Below are positions 1 to 5,219 of a stretch of DNA of 9,203 nt, one piece after another (position 1 is the first letter of the stretch; every line of letters starts with the position of its first letter). The notes under the pieces were generated by a model that saw nothing but the letters and a program-made list of their open reading frames with translations, was not told where the DNA came from and made no database searches. A program made the translations under genes and the position numbers. Source of the DNA: an uncultured Bacteroidales bacterium (GTDB lineage: Bacteria; Bacteroidota; Bacteroidia; Bacteroidales; UBA932); assembly GCA_934667175.1 (NCBI GenBank), contig CAKULN010000078.1, positions 1 to 9,203 on the forward strand. Direction: 5' to 3'.

Positions 1-48
1 GAGCCAGAGGTCACCGAGTTGCTTGACATCATCTCGGCTAACTGCTAA
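1..48 (+). CDS. C-terminal tail of an unidentified gene (truncated by the window edge)
   Basis: Frame 1 reads EPEVTELLDIISANC and then TAA at 46-48. The short amphipathic tail and ordinary codon use look like the end of a real protein, but 15 residues are too few to name a family. It ends 34 bp upstream of the HARE-HTH gene on the same strand, so the two could share a transcript. That it is coding is an inference from the open frame and its position. Confidence 0.45.
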   Translation, partial: EPEVTELLDIISANC

Positions 49-82
49 AATGGGTGTCCCTTTGCGGAAAACAGGAATATTT

Positions 83-289
83 ATGAAGATCGAGGAGGCC
101 ATACTTTATGTACTTGCCGAGAGAGGCAACGGGTTGAGGACGGAACAGATAGCGGAAATCATCAACCAGCGCCGGCTGCATATTCGTAAAGACGGTCAGC
201 CAGTGACTTCGGCGCAGGTCTATGCCGTTGTGATGCGCTACCCGGACACTTTCGTCAAGGCTGAGGGTCGGATAATGCTGATGATCTGA
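83..289 (+). CDS. Stand-alone HARE-HTH (winged-helix) domain protein, 68 aa
   Basis: Starting at the ATG at 83, the protein begins MKIEEAILYVLAE and ends in RIMLMI. The pattern fits the HARE-HTH fold (HB1, ASXL, restriction endonuclease HTH): helix 1 'EEAILYVLAERG', helix 2 'LRTEQIAEIINQRRL', a K-D-G-Q-P-V turn, recognition helix 'TSAQVYAVVMRYP', then the short wing 'TFVKAEGRIMLM'. The family is known from eukaryotic chromatin factors, RNA polymerase delta and some restriction enzymes, and is thought to bind DNA, possibly modified DNA. Here the domain is the whole protein. An in-frame ATG at 23 would add 20 residues that overlap the preceding gene and do not belong to the fold, so I prefer 83. 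I see no strong Shine-Dalgarno sequence. A role in regulation or DNA-modification sensing is inference. Confidence 0.72.
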   Translation: MKIEEAILYVLAERGNGLRTEQIAEIINQRRLHIRKDGQPVTSAQVYAVVMRYPDTFVKAEGRIMLMI

Positions 290-301
290 CTAAGCGATCA
301 A

Positions 302-451
302 ACCTCATCGGTACCCCACAGGGTGTTTTCCTGTACCAAACGCGGTTTCGTGCTTAGTTGGTGCACCAGAACGTACTTTCCTGTACCAATCGCTGACTAT
401 GGCTTAGTTGGCACGCCAAACAGCCGTTTGCTGTACCGGTGGTCTGTTTAC
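302..451. repeat. Tandem array with an exact 50-bp period between convergent genes
   Basis: CTGTACC recurs at 331, 381 and 431. TTTCCTGTACCAA is exact at 327-339 and 377-389, and GCTTAGTTGG at 352-361 and 402-411, always 50 bp apart. A degraded earlier copy starts near 302. The two best units each carry a dyad: TGGTGCACCA, a perfect palindrome at 359-368, and TTGGC-AC-GCCAA at 408-419. In RNA, 332-339 can pair with 358-365 (8 bp including one G-U), and 382-389 with 408-415 (one mismatch), so both units would fold alike. The period is not a multiple of three, which argues against coding. It fills the gap between the ends of the HARE-HTH gene and the secreted-protein gene. It could be a tandem binding-site array, a multiple terminator or a decayed intergenic repeat. 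Confidence 0.75.
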
Positions 452-967
452 CTATTTTTGGATTACGCTCTGGAGGGCATATTCCCAGAACCCCGTCCGC
501 TCTGAATCGTTCTCATATCCCTTTGGTTTTTGTCCTTCAGGACATTCCGGATAAACTTTCTTTATAAACAGAACGCAGTACCTTCTGTTTGAATATTCAG
601 TGCCGCATGGAATCACCATGTCCCTGAGATTTATGGAAGTGTGGACTTCAATATTCTTTTCTTCCCCTGAGATGGTGAACTTCTTGGTGATGAAAGTTGG
701 AGCTTTGGTTCCCTTCTCTTTGAATTGGATGAACAGTTTGCATTCTCCGGTACCTTCAATCTGATATTCCAAAACGTTGCTTTCCAAATTCTTCCCATCA
801 TACGCTTTCATTTCTCCGGACGGGAAAGTTATCTGCACTCTGATGTCTGTGGTTGTCTTTGCGTTATTCTCACATTTGATTGTGATGGGCACCTGCGCAT
901 GTGTTTCCAGTCTGCCTGCAATCAGAAACAGAGTAAATATGGCAGCAAGTAGCAAGTTCTTTCTCAT
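452..967 (-). CDS. Small secreted cysteine-containing protein of unknown function, 171 aa
   Basis: I do not recognise a family. The N-terminus MRKNLLLAAIFTLFLIAG is a clear signal peptide, with a likely signal peptidase I site after T-H-A (residues 22-24, before Q25). No lipobox cysteine is present, so a soluble periplasmic or secreted protein is expected. The mature part has five cysteines (32, 76, 121, 131, 142), which could form disulfides, and alternating hydrophobic stretches ('TDIRVQITFPSG', 'CKLFIQFKEKG', 'YCVLFIKKVYP') suggest a beta-rich fold. By eye it is less GC-rich than hemW or the glycosidase genes, which may mean recent acquisition or weak selection on codon use. It is transcribed divergently from the membrane protein at 1161 and has its own promoter candidate. 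The only start in keeping with the signal peptide is the ATG at 967. Confidence 0.7.
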   Translation of the reverse strand: MRKNLLLAAIFTLFLIAGRLETHAQVPITIKCENNAKTTTDIRVQITFPSGEMKAYDGKNLESNVLEYQIEGTGECKLFIQFKEKGTKAPTFITKKFTISGEEKNIEVHTSINLRDMVIPCGTEYSNRRYCVLFIKKVYPECPEGQKPKGYENDSERTGFWEYALQSVIQK

Positions 968-996
968 GGCTTGAGGAGTTTAATCGTTAATCTTTG

Positions 997-1027
997 TAAA
1001 TATATGGAATTTCCTTGTAATCACAAA
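997..1027 (-). promoter_or_regulatory. Bacteroidota-type promoter for the secreted protein gene
   Basis: Reading the minus strand, TTTG (1027-1024) is followed by exactly 19 bases and then TATATTTA (1004-997). The Bacteroidota primary sigma-factor consensus is TTTG-N19-TAnnTTTG, so only the last base of the -7 box differs. Transcription would begin near 990, giving a leader of about 23 nt before the ATG at 967. Confidence 0.55.
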
Positions 1028-1133
1028 CATTATGCCCGTTGAAATCAGTTGAAATCAGCGCCTTGCCTAAGGTCTGGTTTCATCTATTCACGCATTTCTC
1101 ATCAAGACGACTGAATTTGTCGCATTGAATTGT

Positions 1134-1141
1134 TATATTTG
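1134..1141 (+). promoter_or_regulatory. -7 box TATATTTG upstream of the five-helix membrane protein
   Basis: TATATTTG matches the Bacteroidota -7 consensus TAnnTTTG perfectly and ends 19 bp before the ATG at 1161. The -33 element is not convincing: the nearest TTTG (1116-1119) leaves a spacer of only 14. The box is therefore well supported by sequence and position, but the full promoter less so. Confidence 0.5.
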
Positions 1142-1160
1142 AAAACTAAAAAATATACTT

Positions 1161-1802
1161 ATGACCGATACTGTTTTCTATCTCATAATTCCGTTCGTCT
1201 GCGCCGCCTTGACAACATGGGGAAGCGTTTTTTATGAGAAAGATGGTTGGCGCGCGGCACTCCGGTTCTTTGTCCTGCTTGTGGCGGCGGCCGGGCTGGC
1301 GTTGTCCGTGGGCAAGGCAATGCCGACGATCAGGGAGATATGCTCACGGGAGATGCTGGACGAGAGCGTCCTGAAATATTCATTGGCATTGGTATATGTC
1401 GGAGTGTTGGCGCTTATGGTGGTGGCGTCGTTTTATATGGTTGTCATCGATGGCCTGCTCGGATGTACGGGTGGTTGGTTGCCGGCGACAGGATGCATCG
1501 TCACAGGACTGATGCTCGCCGCACCGACATTGAGCCTCGGGATTTTTGTAATAAAAAATTTCTGGTGGCTTGCTCTTGCTGTTCTGGCTGTGCTTGCGGT
1601 GATCGGAGCCATTGTAGGCGGAACTTCCTCCGGTCGGGCCTGCGTTTCTTCTCAGGGAGGAACATTTGTGGACAAGTTTGGCAATGAATATGTCAGCACA
1701 AGTGACCAAAACCGCATCTACCACAGCGGCGAGACGTGGAACACAACCAAGGAATATCACATAAAAGGTCAGAGCGGCACTTTCTACCGCAAGATCAAGT
1801 AG
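1161..1802 (+). CDS. Predicted inner-membrane protein with five transmembrane helices, unknown function, 213 aa
   Basis: I do not recognise a family. Five hydrophobic segments are visible at about residues 5-24, 33-52, 73-97, 108-131 and 134-154. A soluble tail of about 60 residues follows, rich in Gly, Ser, Thr and Tyr, with 'GGTFVDKFGNEYVSTSD' and, near the end, 'SGTFYRKIK'. The repeated G-T-F-(V/Y) may mark two small beta motifs in the tail. The ATG at 1161 puts the first helix right at the N-terminus and lies just downstream of a good -7 box. No catalytic motif stands out. The gene faces away from the secreted protein at 452-967, and its 3' end converges on the DUF2007 gene across a hairpin. 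A transporter or stress-membrane role cannot be argued from the sequence. Confidence 0.68.
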   Translation: MTDTVFYLIIPFVCAALTTWGSVFYEKDGWRAALRFFVLLVAAAGLALSVGKAMPTIREICSREMLDESVLKYSLALVYVGVLALMVVASFYMVVIDGLLGCTGGWLPATGCIVTGLMLAAPTLSLGIFVIKNFWWLALAVLAVLAVIGAIVGGTSSGRACVSSQGGTFVDKFGNEYVSTSDQNRIYHSGETWNTTKEYHIKGQSGTFYRKIK

Positions 1803-1813
1803 AAAACCTAAGG

Positions 1814-1844
1814 AATTTGCTGAAGGGGAGTCGTTCAGCATATT
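1814..1844. terminator. Hairpin between convergent genes, possible bidirectional terminator
   Basis: TGCTGAA (1818-1824) pairs perfectly with TTCAGCA (1834-1840) around a 9-base loop. The stem extends to 11 bp with one mismatch (1814-1824 against 1834-1844). It sits in the 51-bp gap between two convergent genes (ends at 1802 and 1854), the usual place for a shared terminator. A strong U-tract is absent on both strands, so efficiency is uncertain. Confidence 0.42.
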
Positions 1845-1853
1845 CGGTGAGGG

Positions 1854-2072
1854 CTACTCGGCCTTGTCTTCTTGGGCCAGGAGGGCCATGGCCGCATCGT
1901 AGTCAGCGGCGTTGACCTTGACCTCGACGGGATCAACATAATTCAGTGAAACGTAGGAGGAATTCTCCCCGAACACAGCGGCAGGGATGCCGTTCTCATT
2001 GAGCATGCCCGCGGTGATGTGGGCGCTCATCGCGTCGCTGAACTTGGCGACAGTCTTGAAATCTTCTGCCAT
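1854..2072 (-). CDS. DUF2007 family protein, 72 aa
   Basis: The protein reads MAEDFKTVAKFSDAMSAHIT, continues AGMLNENGIPAAVFGEN, and ends in DYDAAMALLAQEDKAE. This is the DUF2007 ('putative signal transducing protein') pattern: an N-terminal strand, a helix that scans 'A-H-I-x-A-G-M-L-x-x-x-G-I-P', a strand with 'V-E-V-K-V', and a C-terminal helix with 'A-x-x-L-L'. The length is normal for the family. The fold is ferredoxin-like, and no biochemical function is established. It lies 72 bp downstream of the two-helix membrane protein on the same strand, so they may be co-transcribed. No obvious Shine-Dalgarno sequence precedes the ATG at 2072. Confidence 0.78.
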   Translation of the reverse strand: MAEDFKTVAKFSDAMSAHITAGMLNENGIPAAVFGENSSYVSLNYVDPVEVKVNAADYDAAMALLAQEDKAE

Positions 2073-2144
2073 AATCTTTGAATATTAAAGGGTTATACTT
2101 ATGCCTTGGAGGCTTGGGAGCGCCACATCGGCATATTCATCACT

Positions 2145-2615
2145 CTATTCCTCGTCCAGCACACGGAACTTGTACTCCAATCCCCCCACAATCCGCACAA
2201 CCTCTTTGGTGAGCCCCTCCACCTCAAAGCCGCCGAGCTCGCGGGTCATCGTGATCCGGTCCTCAAACATCTTGAATAGGGCGCTGAACTTGGAGCGGAG
2301 ACGGAAAGTCATGTTTTCGCCGTCTTCGCTTTCGAGACGGTAGCCACGCATCTCCATATATTCAATAATCCCGCCACGAAGGTCGGAATATTCACCTTTC
2401 AGAATGACGGACCTTTTGATGAAACCGAACCTTGGGTAGAACGCTGACACGAAAGCGAACAGCAACGCAATTTGCCACAAGGACTTGTAGCCGTCACGGA
2501 ACATCAGGCTGACATCGGCCTTGACGACTCCGACGAACACAAGCGCCGCCATGATGACCACGAAAAGGATCGTGAAATAGAAAAAGTATTTGACCGCTCT
2601 GATAAAATATTTCAT
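2145..2615 (-). CDS. Conserved-looking membrane protein with two transmembrane helices, 156 aa
   Basis: The first part, MKYFIRAVKYFFYFTILFVV, starts a transmembrane helix at about residues 10-31. A second runs from about 46 to 62, followed by 'YPRFGFIKRSV'. The remaining 90 residues look cytosolic and mixed alpha/beta, with 'GGIIEYMEMRGYRLESEDGE' and 'FKMFEDRITMTRE'. From memory, proteins of this layout are common single-copy hypotheticals in Bacteroidales, but I cannot name a family. The ATG at 2615 is preceded by a perfect -7 box 25 bp away. The neighbouring DUF2007 gene suggests a two-gene unit. Function is unknown. Confidence 0.75.
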   Translation of the reverse strand: MKYFIRAVKYFFYFTILFVVIMAALVFVGVVKADVSLMFRDGYKSLWQIALLFAFVSAFYPRFGFIKRSVILKGEYSDLRGGIIEYMEMRGYRLESEDGENMTFRLRSKFSALFKMFEDRITMTRELGGFEVEGLTKEVVRIVGGLEYKFRVLDEE

Positions 2616-2640
2616 AATAGTCCGATTTTTGCTATCCAGA

Positions 2641-2648
2641 CAAAATTA
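2641..2648 (-). promoter_or_regulatory. -7 box TAATTTTG upstream of the two-helix membrane protein
   Basis: On the minus strand 2648-2641 reads TAATTTTG, a perfect TAnnTTTG, 25 bp before the ATG at 2615. No TTTG is found at the expected -33 distance. The 81-bp gap is divergent, with the opposite promoter only 13 bp away, so the two may compete or share a regulator. Confidence 0.48.
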
Positions 2649-2661
2649 CGAAATGTTTTGT

Positions 2662-2669
2662 TATTTTTG
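2662..2669 (+). promoter_or_regulatory. -7 box TATTTTTG upstream of the coiled-coil gene and hemW
   Basis: TATTTTTG matches TAnnTTTG exactly and ends 27 bp before the ATG at 2697, giving a predicted leader of about 20 nt. A well-placed -33 TTTG is not seen. It would drive the coiled-coil gene and, from the 3-bp junction, hemW as well. Confidence 0.48.
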
Positions 2670-2696
2670 TGTCATTAATCATTAAATCGAAAGACT

Positions 2697-3611
2697 ATGG
2701 CAGAAATAGATCCTATCCAGGAGCGCCGTGAGCGCGAAGAGCAGGAGAGAAAGAATGAAAGCCTCAAGAAGGTGATGTGGATTCTTGTGGCGGTGGCGGT
2801 GATTCTTGCCGCGGGACTTGCCTACATTTGGTTCTCAAAGTCCAGTCTTGTAAAGGACCTTAACGCAGAGAAGGATGATCTTACCCAGCAGATGATCGCC
2901 CTCAAGGGTGACTATGAAAGCCTTTCATCCGACTATGCTTCAATCAATAGCCAGTTGGACTCTTCCAAGGAGGAAGTCAACCAGCTGATAGAGAGAATCC
3001 AGAAGACCGAGGCCACGAACCGCCGCAAGATGCGTCAGTATGAGAAGGAGCTCGGAACCCTGCGCAGCATCATGAAGAATTACATCGTGCAGATCGATTC
3101 CCTCAACACATTGAATCACAAACTGACAGCAGACGCCGCGGCAGCCCGCCGCGAGGCGGCCGAGAGCCGTGCCGAGAACGCCGACCTCAAGGGGCAGGTC
3201 GAGAATCTTGCCGGTCAGGTGGCGGCTGGCTCCGTGATCAAGTCAAGAGGCTTGAGTGTCGCCGCCTACAACGGCTCAGACAAAGTCACCGACAGAAGCA
3301 GCAGGGTGGTAAGGCTCCTCGCCTCGCTTAGCCTTGTCGAGAATGATCTGGCTCCGAGAGGGCCGGTGAGAGTTTACCTGCGTGTCAAGGATCCTGACGG
3401 AATCCTCCTCACCAACAGCAACCAGACCTCGTTCTCGTTCAATGGCCAGACCATGGTCGCCTCCGCTTCCCGTGAGGTGGACTACGAGGGCAAGGAAGTT
3501 GACCTGAGCATTTACCTCAACGACATTCCTTCCTATCAGTCAGGAATATACACGGTCGAGGCCTATACCTCTCAGGCTTTCCTCGGCAAGACCGAACTCT
3601 TGCTGCGATAA
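2697..3611 (+). CDS. Membrane-anchored coiled-coil protein, 304 aa
   Basis: A charged N-terminal stretch 'ERREREEQERKNESLKK' (residues 9-25) lies before one transmembrane helix at about 27-47, so the long C-terminal part most likely lies in the periplasm. Residues 50 to about 185 are a heptad-rich coiled coil: runs of E, K, Q, S and L such as 'LTQQMIALKGDYESLSSDYA' and 'RRKMRQYEKELGTLRSIMK', turning alanine-rich near 145-165. The last 115 residues form a compact beta-rich domain with 'GPVRVYLRVKDPDG' and 'SGIYTVEAYTSQAFLGKTEL'. I recall similar anchor-coil-beta proteins in Bacteroidales, with no assigned function. The gene ends in TAA three bases before hemW in the same frame, so the two are almost certainly one operon. 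Confidence 0.78.
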   Translation: MAEIDPIQERREREEQERKNESLKKVMWILVAVAVILAAGLAYIWFSKSSLVKDLNAEKDDLTQQMIALKGDYESLSSDYASINSQLDSSKEEVNQLIERIQKTEATNRRKMRQYEKELGTLRSIMKNYIVQIDSLNTLNHKLTADAAAARREAAESRAENADLKGQVENLAGQVAAGSVIKSRGLSVAAYNGSDKVTDRSSRVVRLLASLSLVENDLAPRGPVRVYLRVKDPDGILLTNSNQTSFSFNGQTMVASASREVDYEGKEVDLSIYLNDIPSYQSGIYTVEAYTSQAFLGKTELLLR

Positions 3612-3614
3612 TCC

Positions 3615-5036
3615 GTGATCTACCTTCACGTTCCTTTCTGCGGCAGTTTTTGCACCTACTGCGACTTTTATTCGGAAATATGCCGGAGCGCACAGGCGTT
3701 CAATGAATATGCTGACGCCGTCATCGCGGAGATCCGCGGCCGTCATGAGGAACTTTCAATGAATATGTCCGCTCGCGATGCGGTCAACACGCTCTACATA
3801 GGAGGAGGCACCCCATCGGTGCTTCCTCTTGATGTATTAGCGCGTATTGTCAAGGCTTTGTCCTCGTCCTGTGCGCTTCGGCAGGCTCAGCGACCTACTG
3901 TTGGCGTCTCTGAAAAGATCTCTGTTTCTGACGCTGCCGTTGCCGAACCTGTCCCTCTGGCTGCCGAACCTGTCCCTCTGGCTGCCGAACCTGTCCCTCT
4001 AGCTGCCGAACCTGTCCCTCTGGCTGCCGAACCTGTCCCTCTGGCTGCCGAACCTGTCCCTCTGGCTGCCGGGCCTGTCCCTCTGGTCGCTGAGCCGCTT
4101 TCCTCGGTCTTTGATCAGGTTCATTCGGTCGCTGAGCCTGTGGTTCGACATGGCTCACCAACCTTCGAAGCGACTTCGCCGTTCGAGGAATTCACCGTGG
4201 AAGTGAATCCAGAGGACATAGTTGAAAAAGGTCCCGAATATGTCCGCGGACTCATTGCCCTTGGCGTGAACCGGGTCAGCATGGGTGTCCAGTCTTTCGA
4301 TGATGGAATCCTCCGCTGGATGAACCGCCGCCATGACGCGCGGCGAGCCGTCGAGGCTTTCCGTATTCTCCGCGGATGTGGAGTCCGGAACATCAGCATT
4401 GACCTGATTTTCGGCCTTTCCCAGCTGACGGATGAAACATGGATAGGCACGATAGAAAAGGCCTTGTCCTTTGCTCCAGAGCACATTTCGGCCTACCAAC
4501 TGTCAATAGAGGAGGGAAGCGCACTAGCAAGGATGGTCGCTGACGGCCGTTACGTCGAGGCTTCCGATGAACAATGCCGCAGGCAGTACGATGTCCTGCG
4601 CCGTTGCCTGAGGCAGTCCGGCTACCATCATTACGAAATCTCCAATTTCGCAAAGCCCGGTTTCGAGGCCGTTCACAACAGCGCATATTGGCGCAGGGTT
4701 CCGTACATTGGTCTCGGCCCCGGTGCCCATTCCCTGACCGGCAATGTCCGCTCCTGGAACAGTCAGGAACTTCCGCACATGACCTCGGACGGAAGCCTGA
4801 TGACATATTCAAGAAATTCCGAAACCCTTTCACCGGAAGACATCCGAGTCGAGAGGATCATGCTCTCTCTCCGCACCGACAAAGGACTTGAAGCCACGGA
4901 ATTATATTCGTTGGCGGACCGCTCCGTCATTGACGCCCTTTTGAGCGAAGGCGCTTTGGAGCTCCGCGACACCCGAATCCGCATCCCCGAAGACCACCTC
5001 TTCACCTCCGACGAGATCATCCGCGAACTGATTTGA
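3615..5036 (+). CDS. hemW: HemW, radical-SAM heme chaperone, with a repeat insertion, 473 aa
   Basis: HemW binds heme and a [4Fe-4S] cluster and is thought to deliver heme to membrane respiratory proteins. It is related to the oxygen-independent coproporphyrinogen oxidase HemN but lacks that activity. Visible motifs are the radical-SAM cysteines C9-x3-C13-x2-C16 in 'HVPFCGSFCTYCDFYS', GGGTPS (63-68), VEVNPE (195-200), 'NRVSMGVQSFDD' (219-230), 'ISIDLIFGLS' (260-269), 'YEISNFAKPG' (340-349) and 'YIGLGPGAHS' (364-373), then a C-terminal helical domain. The start is GTG at 3615: the preceding in-frame codons are TCC and the TAA of the upstream gene, and Y3 then lies at the usual place before HVPFC. 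The protein is about 100 residues longer than the usual 375-380 because of an insertion at about residues 86-189, between a barrel helix and the next strand. All catalytic motifs are intact. Confidence 0.9.
   Translation: MIYLHVPFCGSFCTYCDFYSEICRSAQAFNEYADAVIAEIRGRHEELSMNMSARDAVNTLYIGGGTPSVLPLDVLARIVKALSSSCALRQAQRPTVGVSEKISVSDAAVAEPVPLAAEPVPLAAEPVPLAAEPVPLAAEPVPLAAEPVPLAAGPVPLVAEPLSSVFDQVHSVAEPVVRHGSPTFEATSPFEEFTVEVNPEDIVEKGPEYVRGLIALGVNRVSMGVQSFDDGILRWMNRRHDARRAVEAFRILRGCGVRNISIDLIFGLSQLTDETWIGTIEKALSFAPEHISAYQLSIEEGSALARMVADGRYVEASDEQCRRQYDVLRRCLRQSGYHHYEISNFAKPGFEAVHNSAYWRRVPYIGLGPGAHSLTGNVRSWNSQELPHMTSDGSLMTYSRNSETLSPEDIRVERIMLSLRTDKGLEATELYSLADRSVIDALLSEGALELRDTRIRIPEDHLFTSDEIIRELI
3873..4150. 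repeat. REP-like element: 14-bp inverted repeat enclosing the hemW tandem array
   Basis: CAGGCTCAGCGACC at 3882-3895 is the exact reverse complement of GGTCGCTGAGCCTG at 4127-4140. A second partial right arm, GGTCGCTGAGCC, lies at 4085-4096. The left arm translates as LRQAQRP and the right arm as VAEPV. From memory this resembles the widespread dispersed palindromic repeats related to CTTCGACAAGCTCAGCGACC, whose translation gives VAEPVEA. The AEPVPLA units look like mutated, amplified copies of the right arm (GCTGAGCCTGTC against GCCGAACCTGTC). The reading is therefore a REP-like insertion in hemW. No transposase is nearby. Confidence 0.7.
3942..4109 (+). repeat. In-frame 21-bp tandem repeats inside hemW, about 8 units
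   Basis: The unit GCCGAACCTGTCCCTCTGGC+T encodes AEPVPLA. Units start at 3942, 3963, 3984, 4005, 4026 and 4047. These six are identical except for one base in the third (CTAGCT for CTGGCT). Two decayed units follow at 4068 (AGPVPLV) and 4089 (AEPLSSV), and the 21-bp phase continues more weakly through FDQVHSV (4110) and AEPVVRH (4131). The unit length is a multiple of three, so copy-number change keeps the frame. Near-identity at synonymous positions implies recent expansion or gene conversion. Confidence 0.93.
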
Positions 5037-5160
5037 CCTCTGTGTAAGATATTTTGCCGTGGCACTCAACTATTTGAATATGATAGAAATGGCATGACCT
5101 TCCAGTCCGTTTTCACGTATCGGATCAGATACCCTAATCCTTAATTATCAGCTGGTTACC

Positions 5161-5189
5161 TGCCATGCTCTCATTTTCAATGAGTGGCA
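5161..5189. terminator. Imperfect hairpin in the hemW-bglX convergent gap
   Basis: CTCATT (5170-5175) and AATGAG (5179-5184) pair around a 3-base loop. TGCCA (5161-5165) and TGGCA (5185-5189) extend the stem past a 4-base bulge. It lies between the convergent ends of hemW (5036) and bglX (5220), where a terminator is expected. No clear U-tract follows on either strand. The rest of this 183-bp gap shows no gene. Confidence 0.32.
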
Positions 5190-5219
5190 CTTAGCTGTCT
5201 GGCTCGCCACGCAGTCCTG

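Noticed and set aside
302..451. CRISPR-like regular spacing of repeats
   Set aside because: Similarity runs through the whole 50-bp unit rather than alternating conserved repeats with unique spacers, there are only about three units, and no cas gene is near.
323..505. Open frame of 60 codons on the plus strand
   Set aside because: It runs through the 50-bp repeats, whose period breaks codon phase, and into the 3' end of the secreted-protein gene. The composition is not protein-like.
1039..1058. Two tandem copies of TTGAAATCAG between the divergent promoters
   Set aside because: Only two 10-bp copies are present, with no third site or dyad. It could be an operator but is not supported beyond the duplication.
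1380..1841. Minus-strand open frame opposite the five-helix membrane protein
   Set aside because: The plus-strand frame has coherent transmembrane helices and a -7 box. The antisense product is a basic, low-complexity sequence running through the terminator-like hairpin.
3895..4161. Minus-strand open frame with a repeated RQPEGQV pattern
   Set aside because: It is the antisense reading of the 21-bp hemW repeats. A unit divisible by three keeps all frames open, so the frame is a by-product.
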